The notes: generated by a model from the sequence alone, not told the origin. A DNA stretch of 64,000 bases from Rhodoferax sp. WC2427 (GCF_040822085.1 NZ_CP162006.1:1240001-1304000); one strand, 5' to 3'; positions 32,926 through 41,520 are shown, numbered from the stretch's first letter. Numbers and translations are program-made.

Positions 32926-34497
32926 TCAAGAGCCGCCTGCGTGGTGTCCCCGCGTAAATGCTTCCTCAAACACCGAGTACCCCGCCCAGTCGCTGTGCGC
33001 AAAATCCAGTCGCTGCGTTTTTAGTAGCTGCTTGCGCTCAACGGATAAGCGCTGGAGGCCGATTTGGCTTGCAACTGCGGGGGTGGGGATGGCCATGGCA
33101 TGGCCGTAGCGGGTGATGTCCACGCGGGTGGTTTTGCCGGCCAGGTCGGGGTGGGCGGTGGCCAGCTCGGCCAGGATCGCGTCGCGCCAGGCGGACCAGG
33201 TTTTTTCCATCAGTTGTTGGCGGCCATGGGGCACATCGCCCAGCGCGCGGTAGTAGGTGAGCACCGTGGCGGCGGGCACAGGCCGCAGGCTTTGGTGCAT
33301 GGCATCCACGTAGCCCAGGCCGGGCGCGCCGTACAGCACGTTGTCCCAGCTGGGGGCCGGGCCAGGGCGGTCGTGCAGCGGCTTGTCAATGTGGATATTG
33401 GCCACCAGCCAGGGCGCGTAGGTGGTGCGGGCGGCGGCCTGGGCCAGAAAGTCAGGCGGGTTCTGCACCACCCGCGCCGCGATGAACACCGGCAGGGCGA
33501 CGATGGCCTTGCGGGCCTGCCAGCGCACCACCGTCTGGCTGGCGGTGTCGAACGCATCCACCTCCACACCCTGGCGGGTCTCGGCGATGCGCAGCACCAC
33601 CTGCCCGGTGTGTAGGCGATCGCCCAGGGGCGCGGCCAGGCGCCGGGTCAGCCAGGCGTTGCCCTCGGGCCAGGTCAGCACGCCGTCGCGCTCGGCGTTG
33701 TCGGTGCCGGGCGCATGGAAGCCATGGCGGCTGGCGAAGTAGTGGATACCGGCCCAGGCCGACACCGTGGCCGTGCCCGCGCCAAAGTCGTCGCGGCAGC
33801 AGTAGTCCAGGTACCAGCGCAGGTAAGAATCTTGCAGACCGTGCTGGTCCAGATATGCTGCGAAAGTGATAGCTGCCAGCGCTTTTTGAATGGGCGCTAG
33901 AGGCTGATTTTGCAAGGGAATCGTCCAGTGGGCCTGCTGGCGTAACTGCGCCACCAACCCGGCAAACTGCCGGTACTGCGCCAGCGTGCCCGCGTCCACG
34001 CCCTGCAGCGGCAGCAGGCCGTCTTGCCACGCGCCGTGCAGAAACAGGCGCTCCTGTGGGCTGTGGCACAGGTGGCGTTCATCAAAGACCCAGCGCCCTG
34101 CCACACGCTGGCGCAGGCCCAGTTCTTCCAGCAGGTTTTGGACATCTGGCGCATCGTCGCCGGGCACCGGCAGGTAGTGCGCGCCCAGCGGGCAGGCGAT
34201 GCCACCCACACTGCCGCCCCGGCTGTTGCCGCCCGCGCTATCTTCCAGCTCCAGCAGCGCGAAGTCCTCCACGCCCTTCAGACGCAAGGCCCGCGCCGCC
34301 GCCAGCCCCGCCACGCCGCCGCCCGCAATCAGCACGTCGGTGCGGCGGGTGGTGTTGGGCGCGGGCCAGGCGCGCGCCTCTCGCAGCAGGTGGCCGCGTG
34401 CATGGTGGATGCCGGTGAAGCCGCCGGTGATATCTTGGGTGGGCGCGCAGCCCAGCAAGGGCAGGGCGGTGGTGGCAAGGAAGTGGCGGCGGTGCAT
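32926..34497 (-). CDS. FAD-dependent amine-oxidase-like lipoprotein with two repeat insertions
   Basis: A 523-residue flavoprotein. Residues 1-17 (MHRRHFLATTALPLLGC) combine a Tat-like RRHF with a lipobox. The FAD fold starts at VLIAGGGVAGLAAARAL (about 55), and the C-terminal end is FAHSDWAGYSVFEEAF. Substrate unknown. Two copies of the dispersed hairpin repeat lie in frame, giving the segments PLAPIQKALAAITF (about 200) and LQRLSVERKQLLKTQRLDF (about 485) without disrupting the frame. Divergent from a Tat-signal DODA-type dioxygenase 79 bases away. Confidence 0.8.
   Translation of the reverse strand: MHRRHFLATTALPLLGCAPTQDITGGFTGIHHARGHLLREARAWPAPNTTRRTDVLIAGGGVAGLAAARALRLKGVEDFALLELEDSAGGNSRGGSVGGIACPLGAHYLPVPGDDAPDVQNLLEELGLRQRVAGRWVFDERHLCHSPQERLFLHGAWQDGLLPLQGVDAGTLAQYRQFAGLVAQLRQQAHWTIPLQNQPLAPIQKALAAITFAAYLDQHGLQDSYLRWYLDYCCRDDFGAGTATVSAWAGIHYFASRHGFHAPGTDNAERDGVLTWPEGNAWLTRRLAAPLGDRLHTGQVVLRIAETRQGVEVDAFDTASQTVVRWQARKAIVALPVFIAARVVQNPPDFLAQAAARTTYAPWLVANIHIDKPLHDRPGPAPSWDNVLYGAPGLGYVDAMHQSLRPVPAATVLTYYRALGDVPHGRQQLMEKTWSAWRDAILAELATAHPDLAGKTTRVDITRYGHAMAIPTPAVASQIGLQRLSVERKQLLKTQRLDFAHSDWAGYSVFEEAFTRGHHAGGS
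33017..33068. repeat. Dispersed hairpin repeat, copy 7, in frame inside a CDS
   Basis: tttttagtagctgcttgcgctcaacggataagcgctggaggccgatttgg inside the flavoprotein gene, about 40 residues before its C-terminus. The reading frame stays open through it. Confidence 0.75.
33866..33914. repeat. Dispersed hairpin repeat, copy 8, in frame inside the same CDS
   Basis: tgatagctgccagcgctttttgaatgggcgctagaggctgatttt, in the same orientation as copy 7. Codes for part of PLAPIQKALAAITF. Confidence 0.7.
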
Positions 34498-34576
34498 GGA
34501 AGGGGTAGGGCTGCGGCGGCCAGTATAGGCAGCGCCCGCCCGGAACTATCTTCCCCCGCCGCACTCCCACCGCGCC

Positions 34577-35440
34577 ATGACCCGCCGCCACCTCTTCCAA
34601 ACCGCCCTGGCCCTGATCGCCGCCCACCCGCTGGCCAAAGCGGCCGCCGCAGCTGCCCAGCCGCCCGCGCGCGGCAAGATGCCGGTGCTGTTCATCGGCC
34701 ACGGCTCGCCCATGAATGCGCTGCGCGACACGCCTTTCACCCGGCACCTGGCCCAGCTGGGGCGCGAGCTGCCGCGGCCCCGGGCGATTCTGGTGGTGTC
34801 GGCGCACTGGGCGGCCGAGCAGCCGATGCTCAGTGCCACCGCCCAGCCCGAGACGATTTACGACTTTGGCGGCTTTCCCCAGGCGCTCTACCAGGTACGC
34901 TACCCCAGCCCCGGCCAGCCCGCGCTGGCCCGGCAGCTCGCCCGCAGCCTGCCGAATGCCGCGGTAGACGGCCAGCGCGGCCTGGACCACGGCGCCTGGA
35001 CGGTGCTGCACCACCTCTACCCCCAGGCCGATATTCCCGTGCTCCAGCTGGCCATGCCCACCCGCATCCGCATGGACGGGCACGTGGCCCTGGCCACCGG
35101 GCTGCGCGCACTGCGCAACGAGGGCGTGCTGGTGCTGGCCAGCGGCAATATCGTGCACAACCTGCGCCTGGCCACCGACGCACCCGACACCCCGGTGTAC
35201 GACTGGGCGCAAACATTCGACGGCATGGCCGCTGCGGCCTTGCTGCAGCGCGACATGCCCATCCTGCTGGCGCAAGACAAGGCCCAACACCCGCTGTGGC
35301 GCATGGCCCACCCCAGCATCGAACACTATCTGCCCTTGCTCTACGCCCTGGGAGCCAGCACCGAGGCCGACAAGATCAGCTTCCCGTTCCAGGGCTTTGA
35401 AGAGGCCACGCTGTCGATGCGCTCGGTGCGGTTCGGGTAG
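34577..35440 (+). CDS. ygiD: DODA-type extradiol dioxygenase with Tat signal
   Basis: A 287-residue class III LigB-fold enzyme like E. coli YgiD (4,5-DOPA dioxygenase). Motifs: VLFIGHGSPMNALRDT with a metal-ligand His, VVSAHW, GLDHGAWTVLHHLYP, and HPSIEHYLPLLYALGA. Unlike cytoplasmic YgiD, it starts with TRRHLFQTALALIAAHPLAKAAAAAA, a twin-arginine-type export signal, so a periplasmic location is likely. Divergent from the exported flavoprotein, which may share its pathway. The natural substrate, a catechol, is unknown. Confidence 0.82.
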   Translation: MTRRHLFQTALALIAAHPLAKAAAAAAQPPARGKMPVLFIGHGSPMNALRDTPFTRHLAQLGRELPRPRAILVVSAHWAAEQPMLSATAQPETIYDFGGFPQALYQVRYPSPGQPALARQLARSLPNAAVDGQRGLDHGAWTVLHHLYPQADIPVLQLAMPTRIRMDGHVALATGLRALRNEGVLVLASGNIVHNLRLATDAPDTPVYDWAQTFDGMAAAALLQRDMPILLAQDKAQHPLWRMAHPSIEHYLPLLYALGASTEADKISFPFQGFEEATLSMRSVRFG

Positions 35441-35887
35441 CGTTTGGATCGATACAGCGGGTGTCGGTAGTCAACCCCGCACGGCACCCCATGCTGGACG
35501 TTCCTGTGGTGGTGCCCACAACCAAGTGTGCGTCAGGGTACCGGAGTTGGGCGGCTGGGTACGTTGGTGGCACTTGTCTGCTACCGCATACGCGCTGCTA
35601 GTAGCGCGTCTAACGGGTCGCAGAGCTTTTCGACAACATATGAAAACTCTGTAACTCCCGATGCGAATAGGTGAAAAACAGTGGGTTTCTCCATCACAAA
35701 AAGCTGCATTTATCAAAAAATCAACAATATTTTGTATGCAAAATATTGTTGATAATTGTGCTGAAGGTGGTGTTGTTTTTTATTGGCATAAGCTAACATC
35801 AAATTGCATTGAATTCAAAAATTATTTACTTTCTTATTGCATACAATTTTTGAAGACTTTAATTAAGAACACCAATTTGAGAAATCT
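35441..35887. other. Intergenic region, GC-rich half then AT-rich half
   Basis: No supported gene. The first ~200 bases have spurious frames on both strands and may belong to another dispersed element. The second half is strongly AT-rich, includes a perfect inverted repeat at 35720-35753, and presumably carries the promoter of the TbpB-like gene. A 76-residue AT-rich frame at 35661 has no ribosome site or family features. Confidence 0.5.
35720..35753. other. Perfect 15-bp inverted repeat with TATG loop
   Basis: ATCAACAATATTTTG, TATG, CAAAATATTGTTGAT. The minus strand continues into TTTTTT, so it could terminate leftward transcripts. As a DNA palindrome it could be an operator. It lies about 135 bases before the TbpB-like gene. 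Confidence 0.75.
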
Positions 35888-37246
35888 ATGAATCAGCCTG
35901 ATCCCTCTTTGATAAATCTGAATGTGGGCAAAAGTCGGTCAATGTCGATCGCTTTGTGCTCGGTATTTCTGGCCGCTTGTGGAGGTGGGAGTGGAGGGCC
36001 TTCGGAACCAAGCGCTGCTTCCAGTACTACTACCGTCGCAGAAGTGAGTCCCAGCCCAGCAGCAAGTCCTGCTGCAGAACCAGCGCCAAGTCCCGGACCA
36101 AGCACAACCCCTGATGCTGCACCTAGTCCGAGTCCAAGCCCGGCCCCTAGTTCAACACCCAGTCCCGCGCCCGCTCCCAGCCCGGCGTCGAGCCCTGCGC
36201 CTTCTCCCGTTCCTAGCCCGGCACCGGCACCGGTTCCTACCCCGGCACCGGCTCCTACCCCAACTCCCAGCCCAGTACCCAGCCCAGCTCCCAGTCCAGC
36301 ACCATCAGCTTACACACCAGTAAAGGACTTGACGGGAGCGGCTTTGCCTGGCTTGGTGTTGATTGCCAATGGTGCTCCTTACACGTCACGATCAAGTGCG
36401 GGTTACTTAAGACCTGCGGCGGCAAGTTGGTTCAATCCGGTCGTCGCTGTAAATGGATTTGGCGGTACACAAGCGCACCAACAAGGCTTTTCTATCTCCG
36501 GTGCCACCGACCCGGTAAACGGAAACTCTTTCAGCGAGGGTTTGGATTTGATCGACGCGAAAAAATCAACGACGGCGCTAGCGTCCATTCCTGTGACGCG
36601 CCACTACAGTGATCGCGCTGTGATTGAAAATGGCGGCTTGATAAAGTCTTGGTGGGTGGTTGACCATGACCTATCATCTTTTGGTATCGGGTACAGCGCT
36701 TTCGCACTGTGGTCCTATGTAGGTGATGAGCATCAAGGTTATTTTTCTGGAAGACCTACCTACTGGGGCGCATACGTTTATGGGAGTCCAACAGTGCCAA
36801 GCGAACTGCCGAACAGTGGTATCAAGCAATACACAGGCTTGGCTGGAATGCACTACCTGTTCCCTGATTATGATCGCGTCAATACAGACTATGGCAGCGT
36901 AGCGATCAGCTTTGACACAAGCAGCCAAACTGCTGCCGTCAGTGTGAATTTGGCGGGTACTTTCAATCTTGTCCATTTCCAGCCAGTCGGTGGAGTGCCG
37001 TCTTACTCTGAATACAACTTGCAAGCGCAGGCTTCTGGTCCCATCACTACTCTGGCGTGCATCGCCAGCGTGAACATGGCGGCTGGAACTTTCAGTTGTA
37101 TGTTGGGTAATTCCAATACGGAAGTAAGCGGTCGTTTTTATGGTCCAGGTGGTCGGGAAATCAGTGGCGTTGCGCGTAGCTATGTGGGTTCCGGACCCTC
37201 GACCAATTGGGGCATCATCGGCGGCTTTACCGCGAAGGCTAATTAG
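35888..37246 (+). CDS. TbpB-like surface lipoprotein with Pro/Ser/Ala linker
   Basis: A 452-residue lipoprotein. A short signal ends in FLAACGGG (Cys about 31). Residues about 45-145 are a low-complexity PSPAP linker. The C-terminal ~300 residues end with GRFYGPGGREISGVARSY...GGFTAKAN, the barrel-closing pattern of transferrin-binding-protein-B-like or Slam-dependent surface lipoproteins. Function in a non-pathogen is probably binding of an external ligand. No TonB receptor or Slam gene is adjacent. The gene is less GC-rich than its neighbours. Its stop overlaps the stop of the convergent GntR gene by two bases. Confidence 0.75.
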   Translation: MNQPDPSLINLNVGKSRSMSIALCSVFLAACGGGSGGPSEPSAASSTTTVAEVSPSPAASPAAEPAPSPGPSTTPDAAPSPSPSPAPSSTPSPAPAPSPASSPAPSPVPSPAPAPVPTPAPAPTPTPSPVPSPAPSPAPSAYTPVKDLTGAALPGLVLIANGAPYTSRSSAGYLRPAAASWFNPVVAVNGFGGTQAHQQGFSISGATDPVNGNSFSEGLDLIDAKKSTTALASIPVTRHYSDRAVIENGGLIKSWWVVDHDLSSFGIGYSAFALWSYVGDEHQGYFSGRPTYWGAYVYGSPTVPSELPNSGIKQYTGLAGMHYLFPDYDRVNTDYGSVAISFDTSSQTAAVSVNLAGTFNLVHFQPVGGVPSYSEYNLQAQASGPITTLACIASVNMAAGTFSCMLGNSNTEVSGRFYGPGGREISGVARSYVGSGPSTNWGIIGGFTAKAN

Positions 37247-37980
37247 CCCGCCGCCAGCATGTCCTTCTGCACCCGCTCCAGGTGCTGCCGCACGTAAAAC
37301 CCTGCCGCCTCGGCGTTGCCGGTGGCGATGGCTTCGTAGATCAGGCGGTGCTCGTACACGTAGAGCCGGGCACGGGCCGGGTCGTGGATGCCGTGGTCGC
37401 GCAGCTGGCGCCACAGGGGCTCGTCCACCGCTGCGGCGACCACCTGGGCGATGGCCACCATCACCGGGTTGCCGCTCATCTGGGCGATGCGTTGGTGGAA
37501 CTGGCGGTCGGCCTCGTTCCAGGCGCGGCGCTGGGCGGGGTCGGTCAGGTCGCTGGTGTGTTCCATGCGGTCCAGCAGGCGCTCGATGTCCGGGTCGCGG
37601 CCACCCACGGCGGCGGCAAACTGGGCCACCAGGGGCTCGATGGCCAGCCGTGCGGCCAGGGTGGACAAGGGACTGGTATCGGGCGCGGGCGGGGCGCTGG
37701 CCGCGCTGCGCATCACCTCGAGGGCGGCGTCGCGCACAAAAGAGCCCGCGTTGGGCCGGGTCTGCACCACGCCCTGGTTGACCAGCGCGCCCATGGCCTC
37801 GCGCACCGTGGCGCGGCCCACGCCCAGGGTGGTGGCCAGGTCGCGCTCGGCGGGCAGGCGCGCGCCGGGTGGGTAGCTGCCGTCCTGGATGGATTTTTTC
37901 AAACGGTCGGCCACCAGTTCGTACAGTTGCGGCACGCGCAGGGGCGAGGGGGCGGCATCGGCGGGCAGAGGGGATTTCAT
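37243..37980 (-). CDS. GntR/FadR-family regulator of hydroxyproline genes
   Basis: A 245-residue regulator with an N-terminal winged helix (YELVADRLKKSIQDGSYPPGARLPAERDLATTLGVGRATVREAMGAL, about 20-65) and a C-terminal all-helical FCD domain with its metal-site His and Asp residues (EADRQFHQRIAQMSGN). Divergent from trans-3-hydroxyproline dehydratase and reductase genes, so probably their repressor. TGGTT/AACCA half-sites in the shared promoter support this. ATG at 37980. Confidence 0.85.
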   Translation of the reverse strand: MKSPLPADAAPSPLRVPQLYELVADRLKKSIQDGSYPPGARLPAERDLATTLGVGRATVREAMGALVNQGVVQTRPNAGSFVRDAALEVMRSAASAPPAPDTSPLSTLAARLAIEPLVAQFAAAVGGRDPDIERLLDRMEHTSDLTDPAQRRAWNEADRQFHQRIAQMSGNPVMVAIAQVVAAAVDEPLWRQLRDHGIHDPARARLYVYEHRLIYEAIATGNAEAAGFYVRQHLERVQKDMLAAG

Positions 37981-37998
37981 AAAGTGGCACTATTTTAA

Positions 37999-38025
37999 AA
38001 CCAGTTTGGTTAGAATGAAACCACA
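37999..38025. promoter_or_regulatory. Candidate GntR/FadR operator
   Basis: AACCAGTTTGGTT (37999-38011) is an inverted repeat, followed at once by AGAATGAAACCA, so three AACCA/TGGTT half-sites lie between the divergent gntR and hydroxyproline genes. Confidence 0.5.
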
Positions 38026-38048
38026 TTCCTTCTACCCTGGAAACCGCC

Positions 38049-39059
38049 ATGTTGAACCTTGTCCGTACCGTCCAGACCGTGGACGCGCATACCGGCGGCG
38101 AGCCGCTGCGCATCCTGACCTCGGGCCTGCCTGCCGTGCCCGGCACCGGCATTCTGGAAAAGCGTGCCTGGCTCAAAGCCCACCGCGACGACCTGCGCCA
38201 GTTTTTGATGAACGAGCCGCGCGGCCATGCCGACATGTACGGCGCCTACCTGCTGCCGCCCACCACGCCGGGCGCGGACTTTGGCGTGATCTTCATCCAC
38301 AACGAGGGCTACAGCGACATGTGTGGCCACGGCATCATCGCCCTGGGCAAGGTGCTGGTGGAACTGGGCTATGTGCAGCGCACCAGCCCGCTGACGCGCA
38401 TCGGCTTTGACGCACCGGCGGGCTTCATCGAGGCCTTTGTGGAGTGGGACGGCCAGCGTGCGGGCAAGGTGACGTTCAAGAACGTACCGGCCTTCATCTA
38501 CCGGCGCGACCTGGAGGTGGACACGCCCAGCTTTGGCCGGGTGCGTGGCGACATCGTGTTTGGCGGGGCGTTCTACTACTACCTCAACGCCGAGCAGGCG
38601 GGTTTGACGGTGAAGCCGGAACTGGTCCGTCAACTGATCCAGTTGGGCGCAGAAACCAAGGCCGCGGTTATCGCCCAGGTGAAGATCCAGCACCCGCTGG
38701 AGCCGGGGCTGGACCAGCTCTACGGCAGCATCATCGACAGCGCGCCCAACTGTGCCGGGGTGGACCAGTCCAACGTCTGCGTGTTTGCCGACCGCGAGGT
38801 CGACCGCTCGCCCACCGGCACCGGTACCTCGGGCCGGGCGGCGCAACTGTTTCTGCGTGGCCAATTGCCGCTGGGGCACACCTATGTGAACGGCAGCATC
38901 GTGGGCAGCGCATTCGAGGTCAAGGTGACGCAGGCGGTGAAGGTGGGCGAGTTTGACGGCGCGCTTACCGAGGTCACCGGCAGCGCCCACATCATGGGCC
39001 ACCACCAGTGGGTGCTGGAAGAGCTGGACCCGTTTCCCACCGGTTTCTTTTTACGCTGA
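38049..39059 (+). CDS. lhpH: trans-3-hydroxy-L-proline dehydratase (proline racemase family)
   Basis: A 336-residue enzyme. The first active-site Cys is present (DMCGHG, C92), but the second is replaced by Thr (SPTGTGTS, T256). That Cys/Thr pair marks trans-3-hydroxy-L-proline dehydratases rather than racemases or 4-hydroxyproline epimerases. The product, pyrroline-2-carboxylate, is the substrate of the next gene's product. The two genes are eight bases apart, and a GntR regulator is divergent. The reading of specificity rests on this residue and on context. Confidence 0.85.
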   Translation: MLNLVRTVQTVDAHTGGEPLRILTSGLPAVPGTGILEKRAWLKAHRDDLRQFLMNEPRGHADMYGAYLLPPTTPGADFGVIFIHNEGYSDMCGHGIIALGKVLVELGYVQRTSPLTRIGFDAPAGFIEAFVEWDGQRAGKVTFKNVPAFIYRRDLEVDTPSFGRVRGDIVFGGAFYYYLNAEQAGLTVKPELVRQLIQLGAETKAAVIAQVKIQHPLEPGLDQLYGSIIDSAPNCAGVDQSNVCVFADREVDRSPTGTGTSGRAAQLFLRGQLPLGHTYVNGSIVGSAFEVKVTQAVKVGEFDGALTEVTGSAHIMGHHQWVLEELDPFPTGFFLR

Positions 39060-39067
39060 GAGCTGCC

Positions 39068-39979
39068 ATGCAAATTTTGAACGCCGAACAGACCGCCCGG
39101 GCCTTGCCCTATGCCCAGCTGGTGCCCGCCGTGGCCCGGGCTGCACAGGAGCTGGCGCAGCAGCAGATCAACGCCCCCGAGCGCCTGGTGGTACCCATGG
39201 CCGAGGGCGGTGTACTGCTGGCCATGCCCGCCGTGGCGCAGGACCTGAGCGTCACCAAGCTGGTCACCGTGCACCCGGGCAATGCCGCCCACGGCCTGCC
39301 GGTGATCCAGGGCGAGGTGGTGGTGATGGACAGCGCCACCGGCCGCCGCCTGGCCCTGCTGGACGGCCCTACCGTCACCGCCCGCCGCACGGCTGCCGTT
39401 ACGCTGCTGGGCATCCAGACACTGGCCGTGCACAAGCCCGCGACGGCCCTGCTGATCGGCACCGGAGCCCAGGCTGCCGCCCATGCGGATGCGCTGGTGG
39501 AGCACCTGGGAATCGCCCAGTTCTGGGTGGCGGGCCGCAGCCTGGCATCCGCCCAGGCCTTTTGCACAGCGTTACAGAAGCGGCACCCGCAGGTCCAGGC
39601 GGTGGCGGTGGACGATCTGGAACACGCCTTGCCCCCCACCGACCTGGTGCTGGCCCTGACCACCTCGCGCACGCCGGTGATTCCCGCCCACATCGCCGAC
39701 CACACCCTGGCCATCGGCGTGGGGGCTTTCAAACCCGACATGGCGGAATTTCCCCCGGCGCTGCTGCACAGCCGCCAGATCGTGGTGGACGACCTGGGTG
39801 GGGCGCAACACGAAGCGGGTGACCTGCTGCAAGCGGGCGTGGACTGGAGCCAGGTGCGCAGCCTGGCATCGGTGTTGGCCTCTCCCTTGCCTCCCTCCAA
39901 ACTCGCCCCGGTGTTCAAAACCGTGGGCCAGGCGGCGTGGGATTTGGCGGCGGCGCGGGTGGCCATTACCGCCCTCTAA
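39068..39979 (+). CDS. lhpI: Delta1-pyrroline-2-carboxylate reductase (ornithine cyclodeaminase family)
   Basis: A 303-residue NAD(P)H enzyme of the ornithine cyclodeaminase/mu-crystallin family. Rossmann motif LLIGTGAQAAAHADAL near residue 142 and substrate loops APERLVVP and LVTVHPGN. Next to the Cys/Thr dehydratase it most likely reduces pyrroline-2-carboxylate to L-proline, completing trans-3-hydroxyproline breakdown. ATG at 39068. Its end overlaps the convergent spermidine-synthase gene by 4 nt. Confidence 0.85.
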   Translation: MQILNAEQTARALPYAQLVPAVARAAQELAQQQINAPERLVVPMAEGGVLLAMPAVAQDLSVTKLVTVHPGNAAHGLPVIQGEVVVMDSATGRRLALLDGPTVTARRTAAVTLLGIQTLAVHKPATALLIGTGAQAAAHADALVEHLGIAQFWVAGRSLASAQAFCTALQKRHPQVQAVAVDDLEHALPPTDLVLALTTSRTPVIPAHIADHTLAIGVGAFKPDMAEFPPALLHSRQIVVDDLGGAQHEAGDLLQAGVDWSQVRSLASVLASPLPPSKLAPVFKTVGQAAWDLAAARVAITAL

Positions 39980-41520
39980 CGGGCTGCGACGCGCCCCCAT
40001 TCCGCCTCGTACGTCGTCACCAGTACCTGGTTCGACAGGCGGTTCACCTCGGTCGGCACGCGGGCCATGTCCAGCGGGAAGTCGAACAGCGCGGGCAGGC
40101 TGTGCGGGCTCAAGAAGCGCAGACCCTCGGGCAGCGTGGTGGGCATGCGGTAGGAGCGGCGGCTGGCAATGATGTAACCCCATTCGCCAAAGCTGGGTAC
40201 GTGGGCGTGGTAGGGCGTGGCGGTCAGGCCCACGGACTCGATAGTGGTGGCCACGGTCCAGAAGCTGCGGCGGGCCACCAGGGGCGAGGTGGTCTGGATG
40301 ACGGCGTAGCCGCTGGCGGCCAGGCGCTGGTCCAGCAGGCTGTAGAACGAGTTGGTATAGAGCTTGCCGATGGCGAAGTTGGTCGGGTCGGGGAAGTCCA
40401 CGATGACCACGTCGAAGGTCTCGGTGGTGGTTTGCAGCCAGTTGAATGCATCGGTGTTGACGATGTGCACCTTGGGGGACAGCAGCGCGCCGCCGTTGAG
40501 CTGCACCAGCGCAGGCTGGGTTTGGAACAAATGGGTCATGGCCGGGTCCAGCTCGACCAGGGTGATGCTCTCCACGCCGGGGTATTTCAAGATTTCACGC
40601 ACCGCCATGCCGTCGCCGCCGCCCAGTACAGCTACCTTTTTGGGCGCGCCCTGGGCGGACATCACCGGGTGCACCAGGGCCTCGTGGTAGCGGTATTCGT
40701 CGCGCTGGGCAAACTGCAGGTTGCCGTTCAAAAACAGCCGGTAGCCCGCTTTGCCCTCGCCCGCGCCGTGCGTGACCACGATGCGCTGGTAGGGCGTGGT
40801 GGTGGCGATCACCACGCGGTCCTGGTAGAGCTTGTCTTCGGCCCAGGTGGTGATAAAGTCGGCGGCGGCCATGGCGGCTGCCAGGGCGGCCAGTGTCAAG
40901 CCGCAGGCCAGAGCATGGGCTTTGAACTGGCGCAAATCGTGCCGAAACAGCCACAGCGCCCACAGCGCCACGGCAGCGTTCATCAGGCCAAACAGCAACC
41001 CGGTGCGGATCAGGCCCAGGTGCGGCACCAGCAGCAGCGGAAACGCCAGCGACACCGCCAGCGCGCCCAGGTAGTCGAAAGTCAGCACCTGCGACACCAG
41101 ATCCTTCAGGGCCACATTGCGCTGCAGGATGCGCATCACCAGCGGAATCTCCAGCCCCACCAGCGTGCCCACCAGCAACACCAGGCTGTACAGCAGCGGG
41201 CGGAAAGCGCCGGGCAAATAGGCGTTTGCTATAAAAAGAAGAGCTGGCAGCGCCCCTCCGATGAGCGCAACCAGCAGTTCTATGCGCAAAAAATGCGCGG
41301 GCAACTGGCGCTCGAAAAAGCGCGACAAATACGAGCCCACGCCCATGGCAAACAAATACGTGCCGATGACGGTGGAAAACTGCAGCACCGAGTCGCCCAG
41401 CAGGTAGGAGGCCAGCGCGCCCGCCGCCAGCTCGTACACCAGCCCGCAAGCCGAGACGATGAACACCGAGGCCAGCAGCGCCACCTCGACCGGGCGCGGC
41501 CCGGCGTTCTCAGCCCGCAT
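39976..41520 (-). CDS. Membrane-fused spermidine synthase-like protein
   Basis: 514 residues. Seven transmembrane helices occupy about 1-215. A polyamine aminopropyltransferase domain follows, with VAVLGGGDGMAVREILKY and LVELDPAMTHLF (decarboxylated-SAM site) and VVIVDFPDPTN (active site). A dispersed hairpin repeat lies in frame around residue 90 (ALIGGALPALLF). It is the last gene of an SPFH-DUF4178-DUF350 operon, and its ATG overlaps the DUF350 stop by one base (TGATG). No SAM decarboxylase gene is near. It may make a polyamine at the membrane. Confidence 0.88.
   Translation of the reverse strand: MRAENAGPRPVEVALLASVFIVSACGLVYELAAGALASYLLGDSVLQFSTVIGTYLFAMGVGSYLSRFFERQLPAHFLRIELLVALIGGALPALLFIANAYLPGAFRPLLYSLVLLVGTLVGLEIPLVMRILQRNVALKDLVSQVLTFDYLGALAVSLAFPLLLVPHLGLIRTGLLFGLMNAAVALWALWLFRHDLRQFKAHALACGLTLAALAAAMAAADFITTWAEDKLYQDRVVIATTTPYQRIVVTHGAGEGKAGYRLFLNGNLQFAQRDEYRYHEALVHPVMSAQGAPKKVAVLGGGDGMAVREILKYPGVESITLVELDPAMTHLFQTQPALVQLNGGALLSPKVHIVNTDAFNWLQTTTETFDVVIVDFPDPTNFAIGKLYTNSFYSLLDQRLAASGYAVIQTTSPLVARRSFWTVATTIESVGLTATPYHAHVPSFGEWGYIIASRRSYRMPTTLPEGLRFLSPHSLPALFDFPLDMARVPTEVNRLSNQVLVTTYEAEWGRVAAR
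41228..41276. repeat. Dispersed hairpin repeat, copy 9, in frame inside the spermidine synthase gene
   Basis: gctataaaaagaagagctggcagcgcccctccgatgagcgc. A diverged copy that encodes part of a transmembrane hairpin. Confidence 0.55.

Noticed and set aside
35661..35891. 76-residue AT-rich frame
   Set aside because: No ribosome site, spans the perfect inverted repeat, and composition simply follows the AT-rich DNA.
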